Below, in pieces: positions 11,801-30,000 of a DNA stretch of 64,000 nt. Each line of letters begins with the position of its first letter. Positions within the stretch are counted from its first letter, which is position 1. A program made the translations under genes and the position numbers. The stretch is taken from positions 62,001 to 126,000 of the forward strand of contig DF237164.1 in assembly GCA_000708835.1 (NCBI GenBank). The letters are read 5' to 3'. The notes beneath the pieces were generated by a model, which was given only the letters and a program-made list of their open reading frames with translations, made no database searches and had not been told where the DNA came from. This DNA is from Klebsormidium nitens. Its lineage: Eukaryota > Streptophyta > Klebsormidiophyceae > Klebsormidiales > Klebsormidiaceae.

Positions 11801-14800
11801 ACCTCCGAGATGTAGTCCGGAGGGGAAGACCTGATCTGTGACTGTAAATGGCATACCCCCAAGTAGCACCAAGATTGTGGCTTGGAAATGGCATAAGTTC
11901 AGTGGTCTCTAGCCTTGGAGACAAGGTGTGTCCATAAATGTTACCTTGGCTTGAGCATGTTTTGGGATCGTTTCCGTTTGTACAGCTTCGTCATTTGCTA
12001 TAGCTTTTGCTTTTATGAAGTGGTACAGACGGAGATAGGCAAGTGAGCACACCGCTTATCGCAGAACAAGAATCACAGTCAGCGTGTTGATCAACACAGC
12101 CGTCTTCTGTGCAGAGCAAAGACGCTGCCGCTCCCGCCGCGACCCGAGTCTCCGAGCATCGCTGAGGTGGGGATCTTTCTGAGCATTGTTCCTTGCGAGA
12201 TTCCTTGTTCTTTAACAAAGATTTGGGCAGGATTTCCCAATTCGCCCGTTTTTGGAAAGAGGCAAAGCGAAGGTTTTAGAATTGTCCAAGAAGCTGTCAG
12301 AAGCTGTCTGAAGAAATGTCCAAAAACCCAATCTTTGCCTGAAGAAAATTTTGATGGAGCAAGGCTACGCGCAAAGCCATTGCCAGTTTTCTCGGACGGT
12401 CCTTCGTTTCACATGATGATACAACGCCCAGACTTTGCCTCACCCCGAGTTCATCCAATACTAGCTCGAGAATTAAGCACCACCCAGTTTGATCTGACAC
12501 AAGCTTTTAAAATATTCCTCCCCACTTTATACAATACAATCCCAATTCTTGCTCCCGCACAAATCAACCAGTACAAGCTCAGCTTTTGCCTCCGCTCAGT
12601 CCTTAATCCACAAGCTCGTTCTCTGTCATCCCAGTTTATCGCCAAGGCCCGCAATGCTGCCGAAGAGGCGGACGGCGGGCCGCGCCGGGGCGACAGCGAA
12701 GGACCGAGCACCTCGGAGAAGGACCGCCCGCGTTTGAGCCGCTTCCGACGGGACCCCGAGGACGAAATGATGCGGGAACGGGAACGCGCGCGGGAGCGCT
12801 CGCGGAGAGACCGGGAGCGGGAACGGGAGAGGTCAGAGAGGGATGCGGACAGGTGGGTCTTCAGGGGTATGTTTTTTGGACCCGAGAATTCTGGATGCGG
12901 GCACGGGGGCCCGAGGTCGGGGTATTGTGGAATATAGGAAGTGTTGATTAATGGTGTATTGGGCTTTTGGAAGTCATCGTGCTGGGATGACAAAGCGAAG
13001 AGAGTTGGAAGTTCTCGAGAGATGGACGACGCCTCCTCTCCTCTGGGTCGCTGCTCCTGTGAAGTTAGAAGACTCGGTTCAAGTTCATAATTGACAGCTT
13101 CTCCCCCTTGGTGCGACGACGTATTGACCAGCCGTTGCGGTTTCGACGATCAGGAAAGAAGTTGTTTGCCCCGTAACAGAACCCCCTGGCTAGGCAAAGT
13201 TAGTCCTTTGTTCCGGAACCACTCTTCTCAAGCCTGTTATTCAATCCCATGATGAGAGAGCTACCGACGAACGACGAATTCTCAAGCCTGTAAGTCAGTG
13301 CCATTGTGAGAGAACTACAGACGAACGCGAATCTGACCGATCAAGATTGGTTGCTTCGCCAACAGGGCTGTGGAGGACCGGGAGAAAGAGTTGGAGGCGT
13401 GGGAGAAAGAACGGGAGCGGGAGCGGCGGCGCGAGAAGGAGCGCGAGAAGGAAGCAGAGAAGGAGCGGAAGGCGCAGGTCAAGGAGGACGAGGAAGGAGA
13501 GCCCGACTCGGAGGAAGGAACTAGGTGCGGACAAATTTTTATGAAGGATCTTTGGAGTTCTTCAGCTGCGTCCCTGACCAAGAGAGAGCTTCAAATTGCC
13601 GGAATGACAAGCAGAGATGCTCACCGCTTTGCAGCGTCTCAAATCTCTGGAATTGGTCATGGGTTGATCGCTGCTGTGGAACGCGAAAGAAGCCGCAGAC
13701 GGCGGGCGCCAGTCTGCTGGGGATGATGCAGAGCAAACGACTCCCTGCAAGGATGTTTGTCTTACACGTTACTAGCTGCATTACCTTCTCGGTCATTTGT
13801 TGAGGTTTGGCAAACCTGCTGACATGTTACAAAATTGAATCCGTTGTTGGCTGACGTCATTTTATGATTGTGCCTCCAGAAAGCGGCGTCGGGAGTCGAG
13901 CGACGAGAAGCGCCGGCGGCTGCAGCGGGAGCGGGAAGAGGACGAGCTGGACCGTCTGCTGGAGGACAAGGAGATCCGCGAGGCCAAGCGCCTGCGCGCG
14001 ATCGAAGAAATCGAGCGGAGCACGTTACGCGAAGAACAGCCGCCCTCCCAAACTGAAACCCATCCCGAGAAACCGGCTCAGTATCCTCCGGTGGATCAGT
14101 CTCGGACGGTTCAGATACCCGTCGCTAACACAGCGTCTCCGAATGCTGACGTCATCGAGTCCCCCGCCCAGAACGGCTTTCCCCGGTTACATTCTGAACC
14201 CCCGGACGAGGCTCCGGGCCCCGGCAGGGGGGTGTCTCCAGCAGCGAGAAAGCCCCCGGTAGCCCCCCCCGGGAAGAAACGCCCGCTGGCGTCCGTGTTT
14301 GGGGGGGAGGAAGAGGAGCACAAGGCGACGCGCGCGCGCCCCCTGGTTCCGATCGAGTACACCCCGGAAGAGTTGGCGGCAGCAAAAGCGGCGGCGGCCG
14401 CGAAAGCATCGGCCGAGGAGCGCGAAAAGGTCGCCCCGATCCAAGCCCCGGTTGCGCGGCAACCGAGCCCGGCCCATCGTCCGGCGTCCCCGGCCCTTCC
14501 CCCCAACTTGGCCGCTGCGGCGGAGTTTGCGAAGAGTCTTGGGAAAGGGGGGGAGGAGAAGCGGAAGAAAGAGGAGGGGCGGCGCGATGTGGAGCGGAGC
14601 CGGGACAAGCGGGGGGTGAAGTTGTTGGATACGAAGCAGCTGATTGACAGCATTCCAAAGACGAAGGCGGAGCTGTTTGCGCACCCGGTGGACTGGGCCA
14701 TCTTCGATTCGGTGAGCCAGCAAGATCCTTCAACTGATCAGCTTCTTTGTTCAAGTATCCATATTGTTCCTTCTTTCTTTTTCTTCGTTGCTCCGTTTTC

Positions 14801-15377
14801 TTATTTGGTTTTCTTATGTAAACGAAGGATTTTGGCTTGTAGCTTGAAATTGTGACCTGAGCGGATCGTAACTTTGACGCTAAATGCTGCCTCGATGCTC
14901 TGCTAGCCTGCTTTCTGCGATGCGTATCTCAGGCGACGTCCTGAGGGAGGCCAACGACTTAGCGCTGTGAAAAGCATCGTTCGATTTGGTTTGTTTGTCC
15001 ACTTCGTTCAACGGTCAACTAAGCAGACTGCACTGTTCGCTGATGTCTCTTGATGTCACTCAGCATCGGTACTTCGAACCCCTTTCTGCTTTACTAAGGA
15101 CCCTCCCCATAAGCCCCTGCCTTTGATGGTGCAGGAGAAGATTCACGAGAAGATGCGGCCTTGGATAGGCAAGAAGATCGCGGAATTTCTGGGGGAGGAA
15201 GAGAGCACGCTGGTAGACTTCATTCTGCAGAGCATGCTCAAGCACGACTCCGCCGAAAAGATGCTCGAGCTGCTAGATCCTCTGCTAGACGAAGAGGCCG
15301 AGTTGTTCGTCCTGAAAATGTGGCGCATGCTCATCTTCGAGCTCAAGCGAGCAGAGCAGGAGATGGTGATCCGATGA
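8877..15377 (+). CDS. RBM25: Splicing factor RBM25 (RRM plus PWI)
   Basis: Nine exons: 8877-8997, 10178-10428, 10886-11020, 11342-11658, 12115-12166, 12635-12852, 13366-13524, 13880-14711, 15135-15377 (775 aa); all phases match. The N-terminus is Pro/Gln/Gly-rich. An RRM spans about 104-180, with RNP2 (MYVGKI) and RNP1 (KGFGFAEY); the exon 3-4 join gives GQELLVNVNDATRLYLEQY, a family hallmark. An acidic Glu/Lys stretch, then RE/RD/ER-rich charged helices (exons 6-8), then a Pro/Ala-rich linker lead to the C-terminal PWI domain (residues 696-775, MRPWIGKKI). RBM25 associates with spliceosomes and influences splice-site choice. Exon 5 (52 nt, KTLPLPPRPE) is the least certain exon, but the frame cannot be kept without it or a similar one. 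Confidence 0.9.
13226..13333. repeat. 54-bp tandem duplication in RBM25 intron 6
   Basis: Two adjacent copies starting at 13226 and 13280 (tctcaagcctg...gacgaacg), differing at roughly ten sites, end about 30 bp before the exon 7 acceptor. Confidence 0.85.
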
Positions 15378-16404
15378 GGGAGGCCAGATACGTCAGGAAC
15401 AAATCTGCTTTGAATCAAGCTTCTCTTGATTGAATGTGTCGTTGCCCCGTTCGTTTGACCTACTCGGTTCTTGCTGCCTTGCTTCCCAGGCCTTGGCCAG
15501 CAGCCAACGCCTCTGCTGAACCTCGAGGACATGATCAATCCAAAGACTTTGTGCACCTCAGGCTGCCAACTTGAATCGATGAACCATAAGGCAGGCTCGC
15601 AATTCCGGGTCGACTCCACCTGGCACATACCGTACTATAAGGGCTCTTTGCATATACATATAGCCTTCAATGTCTGCAGCTGAGTCAAATGATGGTGTAC
15701 GCGTTATATACATACATGTGGCCGGCGATTGTACACTGTATACCTATGATGCTCGCGCCACCATATAGGATATAGCTTAGTATATGCTAGCATGGTCACA
15801 TTCCAGCCAGCCCCACATGCTGCGGCCCTGCCGCACATACTTTAGTTGCGCGAGCATCTAAGCGAGGTTCTATAGCGCGGTTGTCAAGGCGATTGTATCA
15901 AACATTCGAATGGCCGCAGGCCAGCTAGCTATAGGCTATTGTTCATGAGAAAGGCTGTACGCAGCCGTTGGCCGCGTTCAAGATTACTCATGCACCTACA
16001 TGCTACACAATAGGAGCCCACTGCCTTTGGGGTATCAGCGTACTTTGATGCGGCATGCTTGAGATCAAGCACAAGACATACCTTTGTGTGTGCATCTGGG
16101 CGTTCAAGTCAAAGCACAAACATATTCAGGCCCTGAGCCAGTGTGCTGACTGCCGATCCACAACAGGGTACGATTACGAAGCATAGCTCTCATGAGCTCT
16201 CAATCGATGAAACCACACAGCAAGGCATGAATTGATGCCCTCGCCTGTGTAACTGGCGGCAAGAACATAGTGCACATGAGGAACTGAAGTCGCACAATCG
16301 TTTGCAAGGGCTGCCATCTCGGCAAGAAGTCTAAGAGTTCGTCACCTATACACAGTTTGCACAGTTGGGTGGTGAAATCTCTGTAGTCAGTCAAAGCTCG
16401 CTAT
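15378..16404. other. Tail-to-tail intergenic region, RBM25/alpha-tubulin
   Basis: No gene supported. It holds the 3' UTRs of two converging genes. The part near 15640-15920 is rich in short palindromic words (TATATACATACATG, TATGCTAGCATG, AGCTAGCTATAG). Confidence 0.6.
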
Positions 16405-19472
<3,068 letters not shown>

Positions 19473-19753
19473 GGTTGCGGTTGGGGGGGGACAAAGGGGC
19501 TGGGTGGGAGGGCTAAGGGGGGGAGAGGCAGGTGAAGGCAGAGAATCTTCGTGGAGAGCGCTGCAAGGACGCTCGCACGAGGTTAGGTAGGTACGTGGAA
19601 TGAAGACGAGGGCGAAGCAGGGAGCCCATGTCAAGCCACCGATCTTGGCACGCGGAATCCCAGCTGGTGGGAATCCAGCCCAGGAAGCGACAAAACTTTT
19701 CCGCTGGTGCCAGTGCGGTTCCAGATTTGAATTCTGGGACGAGCGAAGCATCC

Positions 19754-19771
19754 GTCCGATTTACATCGGAC
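19754..19771. promoter_or_regulatory. Perfect inverted repeat in tubulin promoter
   Basis: GTCCGAT-TTAC-ATCGGAC: 7-bp arms with a 4-bp spacer. Related half-sites (gatccgatcgtccg) lie just downstream. It could be a dimeric factor site; no factor is assigned. Confidence 0.45.
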
Positions 19772-19830
19772 GATCAGGAAGCAATCAGAGGCAAAGATCC
19801 GATCGTCCGCAGCGGCTGGCGACCCTTCAC

Positions 19831-19840
19831 ATGGGCCCAT
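19831..19840. promoter_or_regulatory. TGGGCC (site II-type) palindrome
   Basis: ATGGGCCCAT matches on both strands the TGGGCC/T core bound by TCP factors in promoters of growth-related plant genes. Function here is inferred from the motif only. Confidence 0.45.
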
Positions 19841-19903
19841 CCGACGGTCAACTGTTTCTTGTTGGCCGCTTGTAATGTCCTCTGCGCGACTTGTTGATTA
19901 GCA

Positions 19904-19914
19904 TTTTCCCGCGC
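19904..19914. promoter_or_regulatory. Consensus E2F-type site
   Basis: TTTTCCCGCGC contains the canonical E2F/DP core TTTCCCGC, near the middle of the shared tubulin promoter. Inferred to couple expression to cell division. Confidence 0.5.
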
Positions 19915-20048
19915 GCAGGCATTTCCCACCCGTGTTGAACAGCACGACTCGCCGGGCGCGCAGAGGAATGAGTCAACTGTTTTGCAGTTTGGCCGGTAAC
20001 TGAATCGTCCCCAGAGCGCCGCAGAACAGCAGAGAGAGCGCCGCCTAA

Positions 20049-22638
<2,590 letters not shown>

Positions 22639-25600
22639 GTGTAGCATTGAATCTGACCGTTAGCGACAGCCTTGGTTGTTGCAAGACAGACTAATTCTTT
22701 GTGTACTGCTTGCTTCAAATCTTGTACAGAGGGACTGGTTACCATATAAATGATCTGCCTGCATTCCATTACATCATTGGAAACCCAAAGACCTTGGCGC
22801 ATGAATCTGCCGCTCACTTCATTTGAATTGCATTTCTGCTTTAGTTGAGAGACTTCCCATGTAGGGGCATCAACTATTCGAATGCGCTTGGTAATACCTC
22901 CTGAGTCAGCCCTTGTCATGACCCTGGTGCTGATGCTGGAAAAGCCCATTACATGTCATGCAACATACCCTGTGTTCATGAGTAGCTAGCACGCATTGAA
23001 CTCCATTGTTCCGCGGCAGCCTAGTACTGGAATGTCAGCTTCTTGGAGCAACACCGTGTTATAGGCCACAAAGGTGACAAAAAAGACCGCTTCGAATATT
23101 GATGATCTAAATCTTCTTCCGAGCCTCCTTCTTCCGCGGTCACCTTACATGTGCAAAGTTCAGTTTGCCAGGATGTGTATATGCAACACATGTGTGGCCA
23201 TCCAATGGCTTCTTGGCAATCACCTCGATCAGGACGGCGTATATTATAAGTGCTAGCTTGCATGTGGAGCAGCTATACTCTGATTGAACTAGGGAATCAT
23301 GTACACTTTTATATTGCATGCGACTGCATGAGCTACCTAGCTTCTACTATTGCATGCAGCCACGAGCCAGACTCATTAGAAAGGTCATCAAAATAGTAAG
23401 CGTTGAGTCGCATATGGGCCTGAGATCTTGGATGACTAGCTAGTAGCCGCGCAAACCAGCTGAATGAGCTTTGTTGACGTACCTCAACGCGGCTGCTGCG
23501 CCGCCGCACGCTCCATAGGGTCTCAGTTGTAGCTAACAGCTAACAAATCAACCTGGGCATGCCAGGCTCCATGACCGTGAAGCAACTTGCAGACTACTAC
23601 TAAAAGGTTTTGAACTTGTCATGACAATATCACATTTCGCCGCATGGTCGACAACAGTATTGGCTTAAAGCCCTGGCGTATTAGTTCTTCTCACATCATT
23701 TCGTGCAGGGCACGCCCCGCCTGACCAGACCGTGGCCACTGTTGCTCTTCCAATCATCGAATTTAGCATGGTTCCATGCCCTAGAAAAGTAAGCGCCTAG
23801 TAAGTCTCTCCGAGATGAGTCAGACGCATTTGCGCATCCGACCAATATTGTCATCAAGGCTGGAGATCGACAAACCGTCAGATATTCAAGCAACGTTTAC
23901 TACGTATACCGCTCATGCTCCTTGACTCTTCCTCGAAAGACTCGTTCTGCTCCTTGGTTGCGTCCTGAACACGGATGCACTCCTCTATGTTACTTCGAGC
24001 AATCTTTTGTTGTGCTCCCTCCTCAATACAAAGGCGGTCACGGGCGGAAGCCCAATCCGCCGATATAACCTCGCTGAATTTCTGTCAGAGAAAAGGGTAA
24101 CCTCTGAAAAGCAGCAAATGTTCTGACAATCGGATCTCCGAAAGCTTCCCAGCTCCTTGCGGTTTTCAGCCCCGATATCAGAGAGCTTTGTGCAGCATTC
24201 TTGAACTAGGACTCCTTTCTGTGGTACAAAAAGGATCCGTCTGAACAGGATCAAGATGGAAGACATTTCTGGGCACTGGAGGCGCCACGTGGACGCCGCT
24301 GTCAGACGGCGGCGTGCGCACCCCCACCAGCTCTATCAGCTTCAGACGGCTCAAGAGTGTCACGGGGCCAGCTTATGAAGAATTGACAAGCACTTATGAC
24401 ACCCTCGAACTGACAGATCGTGAAAACGTTGACGCATAAAACGGCAAACAAGGATTCGCGGTGGAAAAGTTGCATTTTCAAAAGGAACCGGCAACAGACA
24501 AGAGGGATATGTCCATCCGAAAACAACGCCCACCATCTAGTCGGCTCCGTTGAGGAGAAGTGAAATCTCTCTGCCTGCGAGCTTCTTTCGAAGATTTGGT
24601 TCTTGTTTGCAGAGTTTATCGGAGAATCCCGAAGAAATTTGCCCACGACTGTCTTCTCTTAGGTCTTCTTTTGACTTCTTGATGGACTTACTTTGCTATC
24701 GAACAGAAGGATTACCTTTCTCCTTGCTCGAGCAGATGCGTCCGTCTTCGGAAGAAGGTGCGTTCAACTTGCAAACCACGTGTCTGCAATCTCAAACCCA
24801 GAATCTGAACTTCGCGCGTGTTCGAGCAAACGTGCTTTGCATTTGACAGCTCTGAGAAACTCAAACAACATCATACGGTAATCAGACACGTACACGTAGG
24901 ATTGACAGCACAGGGTAACCGCCTTTGCCGTGACAAATGTATATTTGACGAAAAGGCTCATAGTACAAAGCCTAACAGCCCGGTCAGATGTCCCGACTAA
25001 GGCAACCCGTACGCCCATCCAAAAGGGGAGGATGCACTGGTTTGCGTTCCAACGAGGAGATAAGCGAAGAGCCGGAGAACGTAGTAGCTTGAGGTTTGAC
25101 GGCTCGGACCCGTCCGCGCTCTCGTGTACAATTATTCTGAAAACTTCTTAGTGAGAGGCATTGCGCGGAGTACGTACCTGCTTGGGAAGTACCGGAAACG
25201 GCTGGCACGGCTTTGGAGTCTTTTGTGGAAATCTGCTGGTCCATAAATCGGCCAGAAATCTTCTTTGCATTGGCGGAGCGATGTTTCCAAGTCGCAGCAG
25301 ATTTTAGCTTTCCATAACGCCACGACTTTGCTGCCTACCATCATACCTGGCCGTTCTTTCTAGTACGACCTGCCAGATCACGGTGTCCGATTCCGTTTTG
25401 TTTCCGTATGCATTTCCGTTTCGTTTTTCGTTGCTGCTGCAATTCAATCCGTCCCCGTTCCGATGTTTCCGGTTGTCCAGGACGTTCCCGTGCTCAGCTT
25501 TCCCGGACATTGCTTGATTTGGGGCCGACGTTCTCTGAAATAGTCGTTTGCGCTGCCACGGCCAAGCTCATGATTCTGATCTCGCGCAGCGTCAAATGAA

Positions 25601-27028
25601 AGGAGTCAGTGAAGTCGAGCCAAAATCTGAGCGAGGAAGTGGGGAACCCTTCGATCGGAAGCCAAACGAGCGGCGCAGATGTCGGGAGCCATTTACGGCC
25701 ACAATGCATCAAAGCTTAGCCTCCAAAGTTGATTGTCGGATCATCGACGGGCTGCAGAGACCTGCGGCATAGTGGAGCGACGAACACTTCTAAGGAAGGA
25801 AGAAACAAACCCGGCGCTGACAGTTGCGCCAAATTTACGTCCGAGTGCTCTTCAGATTAGACGGTCGAGAAGGCGGTAAGATGGCGAGCGGACAGAGCTA
25901 ACGGCTCTTACACCGCACGACAGCAGCCAACCAAATCCTTAAGACGTCTCAAAAGTCTGTAGGTTCTGTGGAATATATGCCGGAGGCGCCTTAAATCAAG
26001 GGAGCGTGGTCAACTTCTGGGTTCGTAAGTCCAGAGATGCTTTGACGGCTTAGTCATCATCTACTTATAGGACGAGAAGAGAGGTTTTGTGCATGGACTC
26101 CGTGGATCAAAGACAAAGCAGGTGTTTGACGTTTGGACAGCCGTCTCAACGCGCTGCAGCGCTACATGTCTGCGCAGCAGAGGTTTCAAACCGGCGCTCG
26201 AGCAACGGCAAAGTTGACTCCTTCATGCAGACTCCGTTTGCAAGCTCAGGTGCATGTCAAACTTCGCAACCAACTTTTCCAGCGCTTTCGGGCAGGATCG
26301 CTAGAGGTTGTGTCTTGATTTTGGGCGGCAAACGAGCACTAGTCTGGTACGAGTCTCTGTCAAGGAGGTAAAGCAACGAGCTCGAGAGGCTGAGGGCGAC
26401 TGTTGATCTAGGCTTGCAGCTTACAGGTTTGACCAAACCTCCAATTTGGCGTCTGCATCTGCGTTCGATCGACGACCCCCATAATATAAGCCGTGCACAC
26501 CAAGAGACCTGGCTTCCTTCTCTTTTGTTCCACGATCATTCTTGTTGTACTGGAGAAGCATTTCCTCAAGTGCGTACATGCTTCTGCCCATCAATTCCCT
26601 GTCATGTCCATATTCCTGAGTTTGCCGAAACTGTGGCCGAACCCGGCGATATTGCAAGCTGTCTGTGAAACGAATTGAACGAAGTCTCCAGTTATCAGAA
26701 ACACCTGGCGCGGCCGTTTGTGTTGACAAAAAGCTTAGTGCGGAAACGAGGCGGAAAGAGAAGGCGCGCGAGCAAAGGGGTGGCACAAATTTCGTCGCGC
26801 GCGGCCGGCTGCGGCTGCGGCTGCGGCTATATGGCTCGCGGCCGGCCTGCGTACGGCCGCTTATCCAGGTTCCTTCAGGCTCCAGCCGCAGGATATGAAC
26901 AACGAGAAACGTGGGCTCATCGTGACCGTTCACCTAGGCTCTGCTGAAGATCCACACACAGGCCACAGTTAGCCTAGCGTAAATTGCTTTGAGTTTCATC
27001 GCTTTCAAGTTTCATTTGAAGCTGGATC
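22639..27028. other. 4.4 kb gene-poor region
   Basis: It begins with the beta-tubulin 1 3' UTR and ends with the oligopeptidase promoter. I found no exon chain I can support. Open frames at 24178-24363, 25304-25510 and 26421-26933 on the minus strand and 26133-26315 on the plus strand lack family similarity, and the first three are compositionally simple. 23200-23500 is palindrome-rich (GCATGC, CTAGCTAG). Confidence 0.5.
26807..26828. repeat. (GGCTGC)n microsatellite
   Basis: Three and a half hexamer units of ggctgc within a GC-rich patch (26790-26865) upstream of the oligopeptidase gene. Confidence 0.8.
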
Positions 27029-30000
27029 ATGGCGTCTATGGCAGCAACATTCCAGCGCTTGGCTACACGCATCCCCAGCTCTGTCGTAACTTCTGGTGCA
27101 TGTTCCTGCAAGCAGCTTCGTGCCAAGCAGGCAGCATTGTGGACACCCGCAGTTTCCGCTTCACAGAACAGTTCCGCCAAGGGTTTCCTCGCTGAAAATT
27201 CTTCAGCGAAGCAGGGCTTGCCTTTAGGTCAAGTTGGGAAGGGATTTCTCGGCAGAGGCCTTCTGAAGCTTCACGCCGCAGAATCTAGGCACGTTCGGCG
27301 AGCTACCATGAGTGCTGATGCCGGCGTACAGGGCCTGGAGAACAACCCGCTTTTGGCGGACGCCCCTTTTCCTCTGTTTGACCAAGTTGAAGCGAAGGAT
27401 GTGGTGCCGGCAATCAGGAGCCTGTTGAAAGATCTGGTGAGTCGGTCGGACAAACGCTCTGAAAGTTTTCAGTGGAAGCGATGCAAGCAGGATTGTTTAA
27501 ATCAGTATCTGCAAGCAATTGTATCTCTAAATGCAGATAGTTTTCTTAGCAGTGCAAAATCTTGAAAAGCTGCTTTGTAAAATACAGACCTGTCTACCAG
27601 TCCTTTTTGTGTAATATATTGCATACCTTTTCAGCGAGGGTGCTGAGGGAGGGGACTTCATCAAAGCCACCAGCTTGTATATAAGGCATTTGCATGTGTT
27701 ACAAGCTTTGTGACGACACCGGCGCTGAAGGTCCTTAATAGTGAAGAGATAAGGGTTACTGAACCGGCACCAGGATCGCAGCATAGGCCCTGTCTGGACT
27801 CTGTTCATTCAATGATGCTACCTTTGCTACTTAGAGTGAGTCTATTCTGTAGGCAGCCTGACCAGTGTTTTTGAAGCAAGAAGCGTCGGAGGTTTGGTGA
27901 GTACTGTATCGTTCGCCTTCATTTATTTGGCTACTGATTATTTTGACACGTCAAGCCAGCTCACCTGCAGTGTTTTGGGCAATTGCCCTCTCCTCGCAGG
28001 CGCCTCACTAACTTAAGAAGAGCCTTTGTTTCTGAGAGCATGTCCAGTACTTCTTACGAGTTGATCTTCCGGACCTACTAGTTGCAGCTCAAATAGGTCG
28101 ATCACTGGAGTCGGTTCCCCGCTATGTTGTTCAGCAGACAAACTTACGTAAAGTTGGACAGACTATTCTCCGTTTGACTGTAAGCCCCAGATTTTCTGGA
28201 GAGTTCCCCTCCGAGACCCTCTTACATCAGACCAGACCGTTCTTGAGACCAGACCGTTCTTGTGAGTTCCAAAGGACTGAGTAAGAGCAAACTAAGTACT
28301 TGAATAACCTCTCAATTGCAGACGAAGGACCTCGAATCATTGGAGGCGTCTGTGGCGCCTTCCTGGCCTGGCCTGGTAGAGCCTCTGGAGCGGCTGGGGG
28401 ATAAGCTGTCGGTTGCGTGGGGCACCATAAGCCACTTAAAGGCAGTGAAGGACACCAAGGAGCTGCGGGATGCGGTTGAAGAAGTCCAGGTGAGTGTTCA
28501 CCTCTCCGTCAAGCTCATTTTTTCCTTTGTAGCCTGGTTGGTTCTGATGGTTTTTGATGAGAAAGTCTGTAAGGATAGGACTTCCGTTGATTGGTTCACC
28601 TTCCGCTTCCAACACTTGGAACTTGGTGCAGAGTGTCACTTGGACCATACAAGGCCCTCTTTGAACGGGTAGCACTGGTGTCGGCCATTAAAACAAGCTC
28701 GTTGGCTACAATATGAATTTCCGAAATGATGCGTCTCTACTCGCACGTGAAAAAAGGAGAAGTGCAAGGCCGGATGCAAACGCAAAAGCGGGGCCCTGTT
28801 ATGTGATTTCCCTGCTGCAAGCAGAGGACGGCTTCTTGGTGCGAATGTTCTGTACATAGACTTTTCCGTTTCTGTTTTTGGGCTAGTTGCAACCTGCCTT
28901 ATGGAAGGGTCTATGACCTTCTTGGGGCCCTGTAACAGGTCCTGTTGTATCTCCTAGAGCCAGTATGAGTGGCAATTATCGTCCGAGTTGGGCCCTATCA
29001 AGCTCATCAACAACGGGCCTTGTTTAGAGGGTTCTTGCTTTTTCTGCAGCCAAAACGAGTTGCGCTCTCGCTCCGATTGGCTAGAGCAAACCCGCTGTGA
29101 CGCTCAGAGAGCCCTTCCGTCCTTCATAACTCTTTGCAAGGTGGATGTGTTGTCACCTTAACTGACTATAACGGGCCTTGTTCAATGGTTGGTTGCTCTT
29201 TTTGCTCTCTTTGGCGTTGAACCTGCGGGGTTGGTTAGAACAAGCTCATCGACGAAGCATAAGTCGCTCTACTTACCTGGGGCTTTGTTCAGAAGCTTCC
29301 AACATTTTTGCAGCCGGAACGAGTGGCGTTCTTCCTGCCAGATGGGCCGCAACAAGCCCATCTCGTGCAGGAGCCTTCTGGTTTATCCCTTCATCTTGCA
29401 AGCCAGAGAAGTTATTTCTGATCCGAACATGAATTCACTCTGACGCGTGATTCTTGGATTAAGAGGCCGTATTCACAGGTTTTTCTCCCTCTTCGCAGCC
29501 GGAACGAGTCGCCTTCTTCTTGCGGGTCATCCAGAGCAAGCCAACCTGCGGGGCCCGCTGGGCTCTTTCAATGCTTTCCTTTCTTTTCGCCGCCAGAGGA
29601 AACTACTCTGAACTTCGCTTCATTAACTTCTGTCTCTAAAACTCCTAATTCAAGGGCCTCGTTGCTCCCCTTTGCAGCCGGAACGAGTGGCGTTCTCCCT
29701 GCGGGTGCGCCAGAGCAAGCCCATCTACGAGGCCTACCGGGCCCTTCCCTCCTCATTCTTTCTTTGAGAAGCCAAAAATCTTACTACACTAAAAGGGGCC
29801 CTGTTTTTAGGAGTGTCGCTCTCTTTGCAGCCGGAACGAGTGGCATTCTCCCTGCGGGTCGGGCAGAGCAAGCCCATCTACGAGGCCTACCGGGCCCTCC
29901 GGGACGGCCCCGAGTGGGAGTCCCTTTCGGAGGCGCAGCAGCGGATCGTGGAGGCGGAATTGAGAGAAGCCACGCTGAGCGGGGTGGCCCTGGAAGGGAA

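Noticed and set aside
14111-14754. Antisense frames of about 200 codons over RBM25 exon 8
   Set aside because: Mirror image of a GC-rich, low-complexity coding exon; no domain.
26421-26933. 170-codon minus-strand open frame with an RS-rich stretch
   Set aside because: The RS run comes from a ggctgc microsatellite; nothing else supports coding.
29654-29760. Best-preserved exon 3 copy as a mutually exclusive alternative exon
   Set aside because: It has an acceptor but no donor before the homology ends, so it cannot be a complete alternative exon.
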